Source of the DNA: Psychrobacter sp. 1044
GTDB lineage: Bacteria; Pseudomonadota; Gammaproteobacteria; Pseudomonadales; Moraxellaceae
Reading direction: 5' to 3'
Assembly (NCBI RefSeq): GCF_904846525.1
Contig: NZ_CAJHAZ010000012.1
Coordinates: 62,001 to 126,000, forward strand
Length of the DNA: 64,000 nucleotides
Below the pieces are notes generated by a model. That model was not told the DNA's origin. It did not search any database and saw nothing but the letters and a program-made list of their open reading frames with translations. The translations under genes and the position numbers were made by a program. This document shows, piece by piece, positions 37,737 to 47,199 of this stretch. The stretch's first letter is position 1; each line of letters opens with the position of its first letter.

Positions 37737-38741
37737 TTAGCGTCCCCATATCGGCGAGCGTACAACTCCGCCCACCTTACTGCCAATGGCATAACTTGTA
37801 TTACCAGATAATGAGTGAATGACCAAACTTCCGCCATTTTGACCGCCCACTTGTGAAAGCTTTGTCGGATAGACAGCATACTGTGCAGATGGTGACAGAC
37901 GTGCTGGTTCATCAAGTCCAGTCTCTGCTAGATTGATAACTTGCCCTGTAGCCAGCGTCATAACGGCGGCCTTACGACCATTGAGATAGGCCATGCGCTG
38001 ACCGTCCAAGCTCAGTTGCGGACTGGCGACATAGCCACTTGTTGGCACAGGCGTGGCACTAGCAGTCTCGAAATTATAGCGATAGATACGTGGGCGTCCA
38101 GCGCGGACTTTATCACTGGTATAGACAAAACTTTGCCCATCACTGGCGTAGCTTGGCTGTACTTCCGTGCTCGGTAACGTAGTGAGCTGTGTGGTCTTAC
38201 CATCGCTCAGACGCATCTCATAGATATCAGCATTGCCGCCGACCGTCGAGCTATAGAGGATTTTTTGACCATTAGGTGAGAACGACGCTGACATATTGCT
38301 GCCTTCAGCATTTACCGCAAGGTTGCGGATGTTGCTTTTGCGATCATAGATATAAATCTTAGGATGCTGGCGCGGCGCTTGTTTACTATATGCCAGCAGT
38401 TGCCCATCAGCTGACCACGCTGGCGCATAAATATAACCATTAAGCTGATCGATTAACTGACGATCACTACCATCAGGACGAATGCTATAAAGCGTCGACA
38501 TCTTTGCAGCTCCGATTCCTTGCTCCTCGACATAGGCAATGCGCCCTTGCCGATCTATCGCTAACATTCGCGCCGTTAGTGGATTGCTCGCACTCATATT
38601 ATTAGCAGGTGCTTGCATCGTTTTAGACATCGTACTAGGCAAGGTCTGACAACCCGTCAACAGAATAAAAGTCGTTAGTGCGGTGATATTACTTATCTTT
38701 CTTATATTGACAGATGATTTTGATACAAGCATTTTTGACAT
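37737..38741 (-). CDS. TolB-like (PD40) beta-propeller lipoprotein
   Basis: About 334 residues from ATG at 38741. The signal ends in ILLTGC, a lipobox. The mature protein carries repeats typical of TolB/WD40-like propellers: APAWSADGQLLAYSK, SASFSPNGQKILYSS, QPSYASDGQSFVYTS and PQLSLDGQRMAYLN, each with the P-x-(W/F/Y)-S-x-D-G-x-x-(I/L)-x-(Y/F) pattern. At least four blades are visible. It lacks the N-terminal TolB domain and is not next to tol-pal genes, so it is a TolB-like propeller rather than TolB itself. Likely periplasmic, anchored to the outer membrane; binding partner unknown. Confidence 0.85.
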   Translation of the reverse strand: MSKMLVSKSSVNIRKISNITALTTFILLTGCQTLPSTMSKTMQAPANNMSASNPLTARMLAIDRQGRIAYVEEQGIGAAKMSTLYSIRPDGSDRQLIDQLNGYIYAPAWSADGQLLAYSKQAPRQHPKIYIYDRKSNIRNLAVNAEGSNMSASFSPNGQKILYSSTVGGNADIYEMRLSDGKTTQLTTLPSTEVQPSYASDGQSFVYTSDKVRAGRPRIYRYNFETASATPVPTSGYVASPQLSLDGQRMAYLNGRKAAVMTLATGQVINLAETGLDEPARLSPSAQYAVYPTKLSQVGGQNGGSLVIHSLSGNTSYAIGSKVGGVVRSPIWGR

Positions 38742-38890
38742 AAAATAACGTCCAATAAAGTGTTGATTATTGCGTACTGAGAATCTTAACAATTAAGGCT
38801 AAAAGATTGAGCGCACTAAGGCATTTTAGCCGACATACTTTACTTAATAGCAAATGACAGTGTAGCGTAAACCATGCCAAATTTTGGACA

Positions 38891-38918
38891 AAAAAATACC
38901 CCACTAGATAGTGAGGTA
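38891..38918 (-). terminator. terminator of the META-domain gene
   Basis: taccccacta pairs with tagtgaggta (one G-T pair, two-base loop) and is followed on the minus strand by a T6 run, 110 bases past the stop at 39028. Confidence 0.75.
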
Positions 38919-39027
38919 CTTTTAAAGCTACATCTGACTTTTATAGAACATTGCTTTTATTCAACATTACTTTTACCGAATATTGCTTTTAGCAAATACT
39001 ATTTAAAAACCATCTTTGATGCTTGAA

Positions 39028-39516
39028 TTATTTAGAAACGGCTTTGAAATGGGCAACTTGATTGCTATTGGTAATGGTCAAGATAGGCGTGTTATTGGCA
39101 TTTTTACTGATGCTATATTTACCTTGTACGGTCGCTAAAGTCGCCGTATCAAAACTTGCTTGTGGCTCAGGGCATGCCATCATAGTAGATAAAACGTTGC
39201 CTAATACGACATTGCCATTCACAACCTTGTAGTCAGCGCCCATGTTATTACAGGTGTTCATAAAGGTCACACGGTCACTGCCGCTATCTTTGAAGAACTT
39301 TAGCGTCAATGGCTTCGCTGGATCAAAGAACAATTGGCTAACTTTATCGCCATTGCTGCGTTTTGCGTCAACCAGCTGCCAATCATATGCTTGTAGCGTA
39401 TTAGAAGTAATTGGTTGAGTCACCGGCGCTGTTACGCTAGGGGTGGTTTGGCAACCAGCAGCCAATGTACCTACCGCAAGCGTCGCTGCCATCATCATTT
39501 TAGTCATGTTTTTCAT
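39028..39516 (-). CDS. META-domain (HslJ-like) lipoprotein
   Basis: About 162 residues from ATG at 39516, behind GAGGAG. The lipobox is TLAAGC (Cys about 22). The mature protein contains a META/HslJ-like fold: YDWQLVDAKRSNGDKV, LTLKFFKDSGSDRVTFMNTCNNMGADYKVV-type core and ends MMACPEPQASFDT ... ITNSNQVAHFKAV. The C-N-x-x-x-x-Y and M-x-C-P patterns match the family, whose two Cys may pair. META proteins are envelope-stress related in E. coli (HslJ, novobiocin resistance), but the function is not well known. The gene is transcribed alone. Confidence 0.85.
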   Translation of the reverse strand: MKNMTKMMMAATLAVGTLAAGCQTTPSVTAPVTQPITSNTLQAYDWQLVDAKRSNGDKVSQLFFDPAKPLTLKFFKDSGSDRVTFMNTCNNMGADYKVVNGNVVLGNVLSTMMACPEPQASFDTATLATVQGKYSISKNANNTPILTITNSNQVAHFKAVSK

Positions 39517-39828
39517 ATAAACTCCTCTAGTGGTTTTTTTAGAATAAAAAATAGCTCTTATCCTAAACATTCATTTTTATTATGATTAATTTACTGTTTT
39601 ATTCATTACTCTCAACAATGCGGTCATTATGCACAACTGGAGCTTAACTGTCATTATAGATTGAGTGTATGATTACCCTGTTATTTGTTGCGCTCTATAG
39701 TCTTTTTGCTAACCTCTATTGTTAGACGGTACATTAACTGCTAACACTTTTTCTATAACTTCTTGAATATACCCTAAAAAACGATAATTTCTCGTTAAAA
39801 TCACCGTTTTACTTATTTATGCTAGGCA
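39517..39828. other. intergenic region between lifO and the META gene
   Basis: 312 bases with no gene. A weak hairpin (aacga/tcgtt, 39780-39796) followed on the minus strand by T6 could terminate lifO. The remainder should hold the promoter of the META gene. Confidence 0.4.
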
Positions 39829-40941
39829 TTACTCTAGATTGGCGAGGTTCTGTTGTTGCAAAGCAGCATAGCCTACCAAACGTTTGCGTTCAGCCTCACT
39901 AAATAGCTGCTGTTCGATTTGATTGATTTGGGTTTGTGCTTGCGTTTTATCTGCACTTTGGCTCAATAAGCGCTGCTTTTGAGCTTGATATTGGTCGAAA
40001 CGTTGAGCAAAGTTAGCATCTTCTGCATCAACTTGCGCGAGGCGTGCGGCGGCTGGAGCACCTACCAGATCACGACGCATGTTATACAATTCCTGAGCCG
40101 TTGCCCCTTTTGCTTGCATCTGTTTTGTGCGATTCATCAGCTCGTTCAGATTGGCTTGCTGGGTGATACCGGCTTTGAGCGCATTATCCGGCATACGGCT
40201 TATATAGTTCTGCCGCGTTGCCTCTTTTTGCACATCGTTTAGCTGCTGGTTTTGGTTAATTCTGACCATCTCCATACTATAATTATCATACCCCTCTTCT
40301 GCACCAAAGAAGGCGGTAATGGTTTCTTTAGTAAAATACTGCTGACGCAACTTGGCTACATCTTGCTTTTGCTGCGCGACGACATTCAGATCCAGCTCAC
40401 CGCTTTTTGCCGCTTGTAATTGCAGATTACCGTAACGTTGTTCTATTTCAGGAATGGCTTTAAGATAGGTAATATATTGGTCAAATATAGCGACCGCTTG
40501 ACTAGCGGCTGGCTCTGGCGTGTGGTGACGAATATAGCTTTCAACACGGGCATAAATAACCGCTTCATCTTCTTCACCCAGCGCCGACAAAAAATAATCG
40601 AATAAACGCCGTAGACCTTCAGTGACAACCAACTGCTTATTTTCATCAATGATGATTTCGCCGTCAATTTGCGTGCCTTGTAATGAGCGCGGCAAATGCT
40701 CCAATCCAGTGACAAATAGAGACTGGTTTTGGGCGGCAGTTGTTTGCACTACTTGGCCATTATCCAGCGCAGTTGATAGAGTAGCATCAGCCTCATTAGT
40801 GAGGGCACTGGATACTGGTTGCGCTGTAGCCATACGTGTATTATCAGGTTTGAACCACATAATCACCGCCGCCGTTATGGCTATGCTAACCAAGGCGATT
40901 ATAACTATTGGTAGATAGGCTGGGCGGCGATTATTCGACAT
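39829..40941 (-). CDS. lifO: lipase foldase (lipase secretion chaperone) LifO
   Basis: 370 residues. An N-terminal membrane helix (YLPIVIIALVSIAITAAVIMWF, about 9-30) anchors it in the inner membrane, with the remainder in the periplasm. A variable linker reaches about 70, then the foldase domain begins: GLEHLPRSLQGTQIDG and the family motif RRLFDYFLSALGE (about 111-123), the R-x-x-F-D-Y-(F)-L-S-A signature needed for lipase activation. The rest is helical, with a Gln-rich C-terminus. LifO folds its partner LipA before type II secretion. It lies 91 bases downstream of lipA, so they form an operon. Confidence 0.95.
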   Translation of the reverse strand: MSNNRRPAYLPIVIIALVSIAITAAVIMWFKPDNTRMATAQPVSSALTNEADATLSTALDNGQVVQTTAAQNQSLFVTGLEHLPRSLQGTQIDGEIIIDENKQLVVTEGLRRLFDYFLSALGEEDEAVIYARVESYIRHHTPEPAASQAVAIFDQYITYLKAIPEIEQRYGNLQLQAAKSGELDLNVVAQQKQDVAKLRQQYFTKETITAFFGAEEGYDNYSMEMVRINQNQQLNDVQKEATRQNYISRMPDNALKAGITQQANLNELMNRTKQMQAKGATAQELYNMRRDLVGAPAAARLAQVDAEDANFAQRFDQYQAQKQRLLSQSADKTQAQTQINQIEQQLFSEAERKRLVGYAALQQQNLANLE

Positions 40942-40974
40942 AGATGAGGGTTCTTTTTATAAGTCAGCTTAAAG

Positions 40975-41038
40975 GCTTATGTTTTTAAAAGCTTATGTTT
41001 TTAAAAGCGTATGTTATTAAAAGCTTACATTATTAAAG
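40975..41038. repeat. 16-bp tandem repeat between lipA and lifO
   Basis: Four units of gcttatgtttttaaaa with increasing divergence (units at 40975, 40991, 41007 and 41023; the last overlaps the lipA stop codon). On the mRNA side the repeat makes the spacer U/A-rich and could change lifO translation relative to lipA. Confidence 0.85.
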
Positions 41039-42109
41039 GTTAGCGTTTTTGAGACGATTGACCTGAGTACGATAGATAGATTTTGGCTCAGAATCGCCCC
41101 ATGCCGTCAGACCCAATACTTGATCGGCTGAATCCAAATGATTCATTCTATAATTATCCCGAATCACATAACCAAGACGACTTGAGCAAGCAGATACCAA
41201 CCCATCATTAGACTCGCCTGCAAACGGCACGCTCGTTGCTGCCAACAAATAATCACTAGGATCAAGTGCGCTTGTTATTTGCCCAACCCCGCTGAACGAA
41301 TAATATTTAATGCCATTAACAGCAGTACTGGTCGGCTGACCACAATAGTTTTTTGGCATTGCCGCAGGAAATTTGGCATTGAACTTAGCAGCACCATCGG
41401 TTGATAGAGCCACGAGCGCTTGCCAGCCATCTTGCTCTTGTATCTCTTTAAAACTGATACCTGAGCCAACGTCTGTAAAGCCACCAATCAAATTGAACAC
41501 GCCTGAGACTAGCTGTGTTGTGACATTGGATGGATTACCTGTGGTGTTGTTTGGCTCAAGGGTGTTTTTGACAAAATCTGCCGTTTTTGACCCTTGTTCT
41601 GGGCTTGAGACTGCCGTAACTGATGCGACATATTTTGGCGCGACGCCAGCGACATAGCGAATATCTATACCGCCTTGACTGTGTCCAAATAAATTGACTT
41701 TAGGCTCACCTGAAATGGCAGTGATGGTTTTGACTTGTTGTAGCAGTTGCTCTCCGCGAATCTCACTGTTATTGACGGCTGAGGTTTTGGTGGTATATAC
41801 CTCTGAGCCGCCTTTCATCAACTCTTGAGGAATGCCATTGAAGTAGTCGATAACCCCAAACAAGTTAGTAAAGCCGCCAAGACCATGTGCCATAACAATT
41901 GGGTATTTTGTATCAGTATGATTTGACGTCCAGTATTTGTTGCTGACCAGCTTACATCCGGTTGAATTGGCACAATTATAGTATTGACCAGCAGCTTGAG
42001 CTGAGGTGGTTTGTAAAGCCATTAAAAGTACACCGGCACCGATAACACCAAGTGAGGGGAGAAATACGCTGGGCGTGAAAGCCGAAGCTAGAGAAGATTT
42101 TAGCGTCAT
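41033..42109 (-). CDS. lipA: secreted triacylglycerol lipase, family I (foldase-dependent)
   Basis: About 358 residues from ATG at 42109, which has AAGGACG upstream; the open frame reaches 42226. The signal peptide ends in LMALQTTSAQAA. The mature enzyme starts GQYYNC. It has the oxyanion motif VMAHGLGGF (about 75-83), nucleophile elbow GHSQGG (Ser about 149), an acid in SNDGLVSACSSRLG, and histidine in MNHLDSADQVLG, with the calcium-site Asp close by. This matches Pseudomonas family I.1/I.2 lipases with their lid and one or two disulfides. It needs LifO, which is encoded just downstream. It likely breaks down triglycerides outside the cell; cold adaptation is expected for the genus but cannot be read here. 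Confidence 0.95.
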   Translation of the reverse strand: MTLKSSLASAFTPSVFLPSLGVIGAGVLLMALQTTSAQAAGQYYNCANSTGCKLVSNKYWTSNHTDTKYPIVMAHGLGGFTNLFGVIDYFNGIPQELMKGGSEVYTTKTSAVNNSEIRGEQLLQQVKTITAISGEPKVNLFGHSQGGIDIRYVAGVAPKYVASVTAVSSPEQGSKTADFVKNTLEPNNTTGNPSNVTTQLVSGVFNLIGGFTDVGSGISFKEIQEQDGWQALVALSTDGAAKFNAKFPAAMPKNYCGQPTSTAVNGIKYYSFSGVGQITSALDPSDYLLAATSVPFAGESNDGLVSACSSRLGYVIRDNYRMNHLDSADQVLGLTAWGDSEPKSIYRTQVNRLKNANL

Positions 42110-42404
42110 AATAACGTCCTTGTTATCATTAATTTTGATTATCTTTACCTCATAATATCGGCAAAGATTGCTGCTAATTCCTTTAGCATGCAAAATTACA
42201 TTACTTATATCTTCTGTAACATTCAACTAAATTGTCAAAATATGAATATATTATCGTGACTAGAGGGTCACAACTGCCCCTACTTCGCTGTAAAGCAATT
42301 ATTATCAATATTAATGATAGGTTCACTATCACTTAACGTAAAACAGCGGCGTCTTCATTTATGTTATAATTCAAGCCATTAATTCCATAACTATAAGTAA
42401 TATA

Positions 42405-43199
42405 ATGATGACTAAAAAATCCCTTATCCAGTCCCCAGAAGCCATAGAAAAAATGCGCGTGGCCGGTAAACTTGCCAGTGATGTCCTTGTCATGCTCGAT
42501 GAGCACGTTCGAGTTGGCATCAGTACCGAGGCACTTAACCAAATCGCCCATGACTATATCGTTAATGTGCAACAGGCTATTCCTGCACCGCTTAATTATA
42601 ATGGCTTCCCAAAATCAATTTGTACCTCGATTAACCATGTGGTTTGTCATGGTATTCCAGCCGAAAACAAGCTACTCAAAGATGGCGATATCATTAATAT
42701 CGATGTGACCGTGATAAAAGATGGCTACTATGGCGATACCTCAAAAATGTGGATCGTTGGTAACGGCTCTATCATGGCACAGCGTATCTGCAAAGTGGCA
42801 CAAGACGCCCTATATGCTGGTATGAGTGTCGTCAAAAACGGTGCGCGTCTAGGTGATGTCGGTGCGGCTATCCAAGCAGTGGTCGAGCCTGAGCGTTTTA
42901 GTATCGTTCGCGAGTTCTGTGGTCACGGCATTAGTAATGAGTTTCACCATGAGCCACAAGTCATGCACTATGGCAAAAAAGGCACAGGCTTTGAGCTAAA
43001 AACAGGCATGACCTTTACCATCGAGCCGATGATTAACCAAGGTACATGGCAAACCAAGATTTTGCCTGATGAATGGACGGCGATTACTAAAGACCGTAAG
43101 CTGTCAGCACAGTGGGAGCATACGATGGTCGTGACCGATAATGGCTGTGAGGTGTTTACCACTCGCCCTGAAGAAGATTTGAGTTTTTTGACCCAGTAA
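42405..43199 (+). CDS. map: type I methionine aminopeptidase
   Basis: 264 residues. Removes the N-terminal methionine from new proteins. Metal ligands are visible: Asp in INIDVTVIKDGYYGDTSKMW (two Asp, about 98 and 109), His in CGHGISNEFHHEPQV (about 172), and two Glu in FTIEPMIN (about 205) and WEHTMVVTDNG (about 236). A second His (FHHEP) binds substrate. It opens the map - glnD - dapC series known from Pseudomonas, though a terminator separates map from glnD here. The first ATG is used (MMTKKS). Confidence 0.95.
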   Translation: MMTKKSLIQSPEAIEKMRVAGKLASDVLVMLDEHVRVGISTEALNQIAHDYIVNVQQAIPAPLNYNGFPKSICTSINHVVCHGIPAENKLLKDGDIINIDVTVIKDGYYGDTSKMWIVGNGSIMAQRICKVAQDALYAGMSVVKNGARLGDVGAAIQAVVEPERFSIVREFCGHGISNEFHHEPQVMHYGKKGTGFELKTGMTFTIEPMINQGTWQTKILPDEWTAITKDRKLSAQWEHTMVVTDNGCEVFTTRPEEDLSFLTQ

Positions 43200-43203
43200 T
43201 ATC

Positions 43204-43233
43204 AAAAAAGATCGCCTAGGCGGTCTTTTTTTT
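43204..43233 (+). terminator. rho-independent terminator of map
   Basis: aaagatcgcc and ggcggtcttt form a GC-rich stem (one G-T/A mismatch, two-base loop) followed by T-run through 43233, just five bases after the map stop. Confidence 0.85.
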
Positions 43234-43401
43234 GGTCAATAATTAGGTCATATTGAGTATTGTGCTCACCCACTTTTTATCTTTATACTCTGATGACTTA
43301 ATAACTTATATTTGTGGCTTTTGTCAGCTACCAGCACACTGGTGATTCTACGCTTTTCAGCTGAAACGTTTTATTTTTAAACTCTTAACGGGATAACACT
43401 C

Positions 43402-46164
43402 ATGTTTACTTGTGATGTCGCTTCTATCGATCTGACACCTTTACCTCTATTATCAAAGGATATGGCGACAAACGCGTCACTGCTAGCGGACACCCCTATC
43501 ACTGAAAAGTCGCTACTGGGTATTCCTCACTGGTTGACTCAAATTAATCAGGATATCAACCGTGCACTTGAACGCGGTGTCAATATTCGTCAATTGGTCG
43601 CGGCACGCTCTGGTGCGATTGACGAATTGCTGATTGCCTTGTTCAACTGGTTTGAGCTGGATAAGACAGATTTGGCTTTATTTGCCACAGGCGGTTATGG
43701 TCGCGGCGAGCTGTCGCTTTATTCAGACATCGACATTTTATTGCTCTCCCCTGATGAGATTGGCGCTGATGCCAGTGGGAAAATCGATCGGTTGGTGGCG
43801 CTATTGTGGGATATAGGATTAGAGCCTGCTCTCTCGGTACGTAGTGTTAATGACGCTTTAGAGGCGTCGCTCGATCACACCATTGCCAGTGCACAGCTAG
43901 AAGCTCGGCTATTAATTGGTAATGAGGCTTTACAGGATGTGCCTGTTCAAATTGTCAATAAACAGTGGTCGCCACGTGAGTTTTTTGAAGTAAAAATCGC
44001 AGAAGCTAAAGCGCGATACTTACAGCACAATGCCACCGAGTACAACCTTGAACCCAATATAAAAACCGCCCCTGGTGGTCTACGCGACATTCATATCATC
44101 GGCTGGGTGACCAAACGCTATTTTCGAGTGGGTAAGCTGTATGACTTAGTACAACAAAACTTTTTGACTGAAAAAGAGTTCGATGAGCTGAACTTTGCAG
44201 AAGGTTATTTATGGCAAATACGTCATTATCTGCATGTATTGACTGGTCGCAACGAAAACAAGCTGCTGTTTGATTATCAGCGTGAAATTGCCCAGTTGAT
44301 GGGTTATGAGACGCAGCCAGACGATCAGCCAAATGCCGCCGTCGAGCGTTTTATGCGCGACTATTATCGCTGTGCCATGCAGATATCAACGCTGTCTGAG
44401 ATGCTGACCAATCACTATTACGAGACGATTATAGAGCCGCAGTTGCCTGATGATGAGCGTCCAAAAAAACAGCCAATCAATGCCCGCTTTAACCAAGTTG
44501 GTGACCAAATCGCCATGGCGCATCATCGGGTTTTTGCTCAGCATCCTGACTCTATCTTAGAGATGTTTTTACTGATGGGTCAGTACGGTATCAAAAACGT
44601 GCGCACTCATACGTTGCGTGCGCTAAAAATCGCCGCGCGTGGCATCGATCAAGTCTACCGTGATAACCCCGCTCACCAAGCGCTCTTCTTAGCCAATTTA
44701 AAAGAGCAGAATTATCTGTTTCATCGCCTGCGTGCCATGAATCGCTACGGCGTCTTAGGCAGCTACATTCCTGCGTTCGCCCAAGTGACCGGTCTGATGC
44801 AATATGATTTATTTCACCGTTATACGGTTGATGCGCATACCTTATTTTTGATTCGGATTTTGCATCGCTTCACCGACCCACGGTTTTATGAAGATTTCCC
44901 ACTGGTTAGCTCTATCTTTCAACGTATCGAGCGCAAGGAAATCTTGGTACTGGCCGCCATGTTTCATGATATTGCCAAAGGTCGCGGTGGCAACCATAGT
45001 GAGCTTGGACAAACTGAGTCGACTGAATTTTGTTTGGCGCATGGTATGAGTCTGGCAGATGCCAACTTGGTCGGTTGGCTCACTCGCTATCATTTATTGA
45101 TGTCGATGACTGCTCAGAAAAAAGACATCTCAGATCCAGAAGTGGTCACTATTTTTGCCAATTTAGTCGGTAATGTCACCCACCTCAATCATTTATATGT
45201 GCTCACTGTTGCGGATATGAATGCGACCAATCCACAGTTATGGAACAGCTGGCGTGCCACATTAATGAAACAGTTATACTCACAAACTCGGCGCATTTTG
45301 CGCGCTGATATCGATGCACCTACTAATCGCCAAGATATGATCAGTGCCACACGTACCCAAGCCTTAGCGATGCTCGATAGCGTCAACAATCAACACATGA
45401 ATCGCGATGAAGTCTTGAGGCTATGGGATGATTTGGGTGATGAATATTTCTTGAGAGAAATTCCTGAAGACATCTTATGGCATACCGAGGCCATTTTGAA
45501 CCATCCACCAATTGGTCTTGCTTCTAATGCAGATAGCCCGCCATTGGTAGTACTGCGTGAGCATCGTGAGTTGGCCCTTGATGCGGTACAGGTCTTTGTT
45601 TATACCCAAGATCAGACGAACCTGTTTGCAGTCACCATGGCTGTATTCGATCAAATGAACTTGGATGTTTTAGACGCCCGTATTATTACTGCTACCCGCG
45701 ATTTTGCTTTGGACTCCTATGTACTGCTCGATCCCAGTGGCACACTATTGGTCGATGAAGACAGTCAACAAGAGCTCAAACAGCGCCTAATCAATGCCTT
45801 TAAAGACCCGACAGTACTGAAACTTACCAATAAGCGCATACCGCGTCAGCTTAGACATTTTGAAGTGACCACGGTGATTAATTTTGAGTTTAACGAGGCT
45901 TCTGATCAGCATATTATGAGCTTAGAAACCCTTGATCAGCCGGGACTATTGGCAAGAGTAGGACAGGTGTTTTTGCAGGAGAAAATTGAGGTGCATGCGG
46001 CGCGTATCACCACTTTGGGCGAACGTGCAGAAGATATGTTTTATATCAGCGATCAAAATGATGAACCGCTATCTGCTGCTAGACTTGACGCACTACGATC
46101 AGCTTTGATGGCCAGTCTCAGTATGCAAAGAGAACAGCCTGCTGCTTACAGCAAATGTGATTGA
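43402..46164 (+). CDS. glnD: bifunctional uridylyltransferase/uridylyl-removing enzyme GlnD
   Basis: 920 residues, normal length. GlnD senses glutamine and modifies PII (GlnB/GlnK), controlling nitrogen metabolism. Domains in order: nucleotidyltransferase (GGYGRGELSLYSDIDILLL, about 96-114, with the G-S/G-x-D-x-D pattern DID), a helical linker with PNIKTAPGGLRDIH (about 217-230), HD phosphohydrolase (HRYTVDAHTLFLIR at about 473, HDIAKGRGGNHSELG at about 522), and two ACT domains at the C-terminus (VFVYTQDQTNLFAVT, MSLETLDQPGLLARVG). The start has GGGAT upstream. It is followed by its own terminator. Confidence 0.97.
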   Translation: MFTCDVASIDLTPLPLLSKDMATNASLLADTPITEKSLLGIPHWLTQINQDINRALERGVNIRQLVAARSGAIDELLIALFNWFELDKTDLALFATGGYGRGELSLYSDIDILLLSPDEIGADASGKIDRLVALLWDIGLEPALSVRSVNDALEASLDHTIASAQLEARLLIGNEALQDVPVQIVNKQWSPREFFEVKIAEAKARYLQHNATEYNLEPNIKTAPGGLRDIHIIGWVTKRYFRVGKLYDLVQQNFLTEKEFDELNFAEGYLWQIRHYLHVLTGRNENKLLFDYQREIAQLMGYETQPDDQPNAAVERFMRDYYRCAMQISTLSEMLTNHYYETIIEPQLPDDERPKKQPINARFNQVGDQIAMAHHRVFAQHPDSILEMFLLMGQYGIKNVRTHTLRALKIAARGIDQVYRDNPAHQALFLANLKEQNYLFHRLRAMNRYGVLGSYIPAFAQVTGLMQYDLFHRYTVDAHTLFLIRILHRFTDPRFYEDFPLVSSIFQRIERKEILVLAAMFHDIAKGRGGNHSELGQTESTEFCLAHGMSLADANLVGWLTRYHLLMSMTAQKKDISDPEVVTIFANLVGNVTHLNHLYVLTVADMNATNPQLWNSWRATLMKQLYSQTRRILRADIDAPTNRQDMISATRTQALAMLDSVNNQHMNRDEVLRLWDDLGDEYFLREIPEDILWHTEAILNHPPIGLASNADSPPLVVLREHRELALDAVQVFVYTQDQTNLFAVTMAVFDQMNLDVLDARIITATRDFALDSYVLLDPSGTLLVDEDSQQELKQRLINAFKDPTVLKLTNKRIPRQLRHFEVTTVINFEFNEASDQHIMSLETLDQPGLLARVGQVFLQEKIEVHAARITTLGERAEDMFYISDQNDEPLSAARLDALRSALMASLSMQREQPAAYSKCD

Positions 46165-46260
46165 ACAAATGGGCTTACAAGATAAGTCTAAGATAAATAC
46201 TCAGTGTGTATTATCCATTCATTGATGACATGCTTTGTATTTCTTAACCCGTTAATATTA

Positions 46261-46284
46261 AAAGCACCTTTTATAAGGTGCTTT
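46261..46284. terminator. bidirectional terminator after glnD, overlapping the convergent gene
   Basis: aaagcacctt pairs with aaggtgcttt around ttat, with T-runs on each side. The stop codon of the minus-strand gene at 46271-46942 lies in the loop, so one arm of the stem also codes for the last residues (KSTL). Confidence 0.88.
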
Positions 46285-46942
46285 TATATATCATTTCGCT
46301 AGCGTGCTCATTGAGCTCATCATCCGCAAGATCTGGTGGCAGAATCTCTGCTTCAATCTGTTTTTGCGTCAGTATTAAGCGCCCAGCGTTGACCTCTTTT
46401 TGCAGCAAACAATGTAAACTTGCTAAATGAAAATCTCTGCCAAAACACTCATAGATTTGTCTTAGAGAAATAGGCGATTTGGCATGCACATCGGGATAAA
46501 GGCTGTCCTCTGCTAAGATAATCATCTCATTCAGTGCCTCTTCACGCATCAACTCATCTTTATCGATTTTACGTTGCAAGCTGTCTGCCATTCGACTTTT
46601 GGAAGCGAGCATGGCCACAAAAATCACTGTCTGTACGATAAATAAGGCTATATATTGCCATAAGGGCAGTAAAATACCGAGCTGATTGCTAAGCAACATC
46701 AGCACCATCGCAACGATCACGTAACTGACCAGTTGCCACAGTAACCACATCATCAAGCTGTTTTCACCGTACCAAAACATTTTTCGTTCTTTATGGCTAA
46801 TTAATTGCTGGCGAGCTTGCCACCAGCTTTGCTCCCGCTGTTTTAATAGCTCGTAGAATTTGGCTCGCTGTTGCGCATCATCAAAATTTTCATCTTGAAT
46901 GTCTGTCGCGTTAAGATCATTAGTTTTTGAGATACTAGGCAT
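46271..46942 (-). CDS. two-helix membrane protein of unknown function
   Basis: 223 residues. An acidic, charged N-terminus (about 1-55, with WWQARQQLI) precedes two membrane helices (about 62-85 and about 92-113: YVIVAMVLMLLSNQLGILLPLW, YIALFIVQTVIFVAMLA). A charged cytoplasmic C-terminal domain follows (about 114-223; SLRQIYECFGRDFHLASLHCLL, QIEAEILPPDLADDEL). No motif matches a family I can name. It is convergent with glnD and shares its terminator. GAGGAT is found upstream of the ATG. Confidence 0.75.
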   Translation of the reverse strand: MPSISKTNDLNATDIQDENFDDAQQRAKFYELLKQREQSWWQARQQLISHKERKMFWYGENSLMMWLLWQLVSYVIVAMVLMLLSNQLGILLPLWQYIALFIVQTVIFVAMLASKSRMADSLQRKIDKDELMREEALNEMIILAEDSLYPDVHAKSPISLRQIYECFGRDFHLASLHCLLQKEVNAGRLILTQKQIEAEILPPDLADDELNEHASEMIYKSTL

Positions 46943-47199
46943 ATCAAATTATCCTCACCATAATCTATCATTAGGGCTGACAGCAGTTTTTTGTATTGTT
47001 ATAAGTTATCAATTGATAAGCTTTTTTTAGGATTTTTAAATCTGTGACGGCTTCATTAGTTATTATAATTTATGGTTAAATAGCTAAGCAGCTTAAGCAA
47101 GAGAAGTAAAAGACAAAAAATAAGAGAAGTGCTACACTGCTTAAATGTAATTTTTCTTTATAACTTTATTATTAATTGTCTATTATAGTTACCCTACTT

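Noticed and set aside
37697..37915. Small minus-strand frame overlapping the TolB-like gene
   Set aside because: It is a shadow of the TolB-like protein in another frame.
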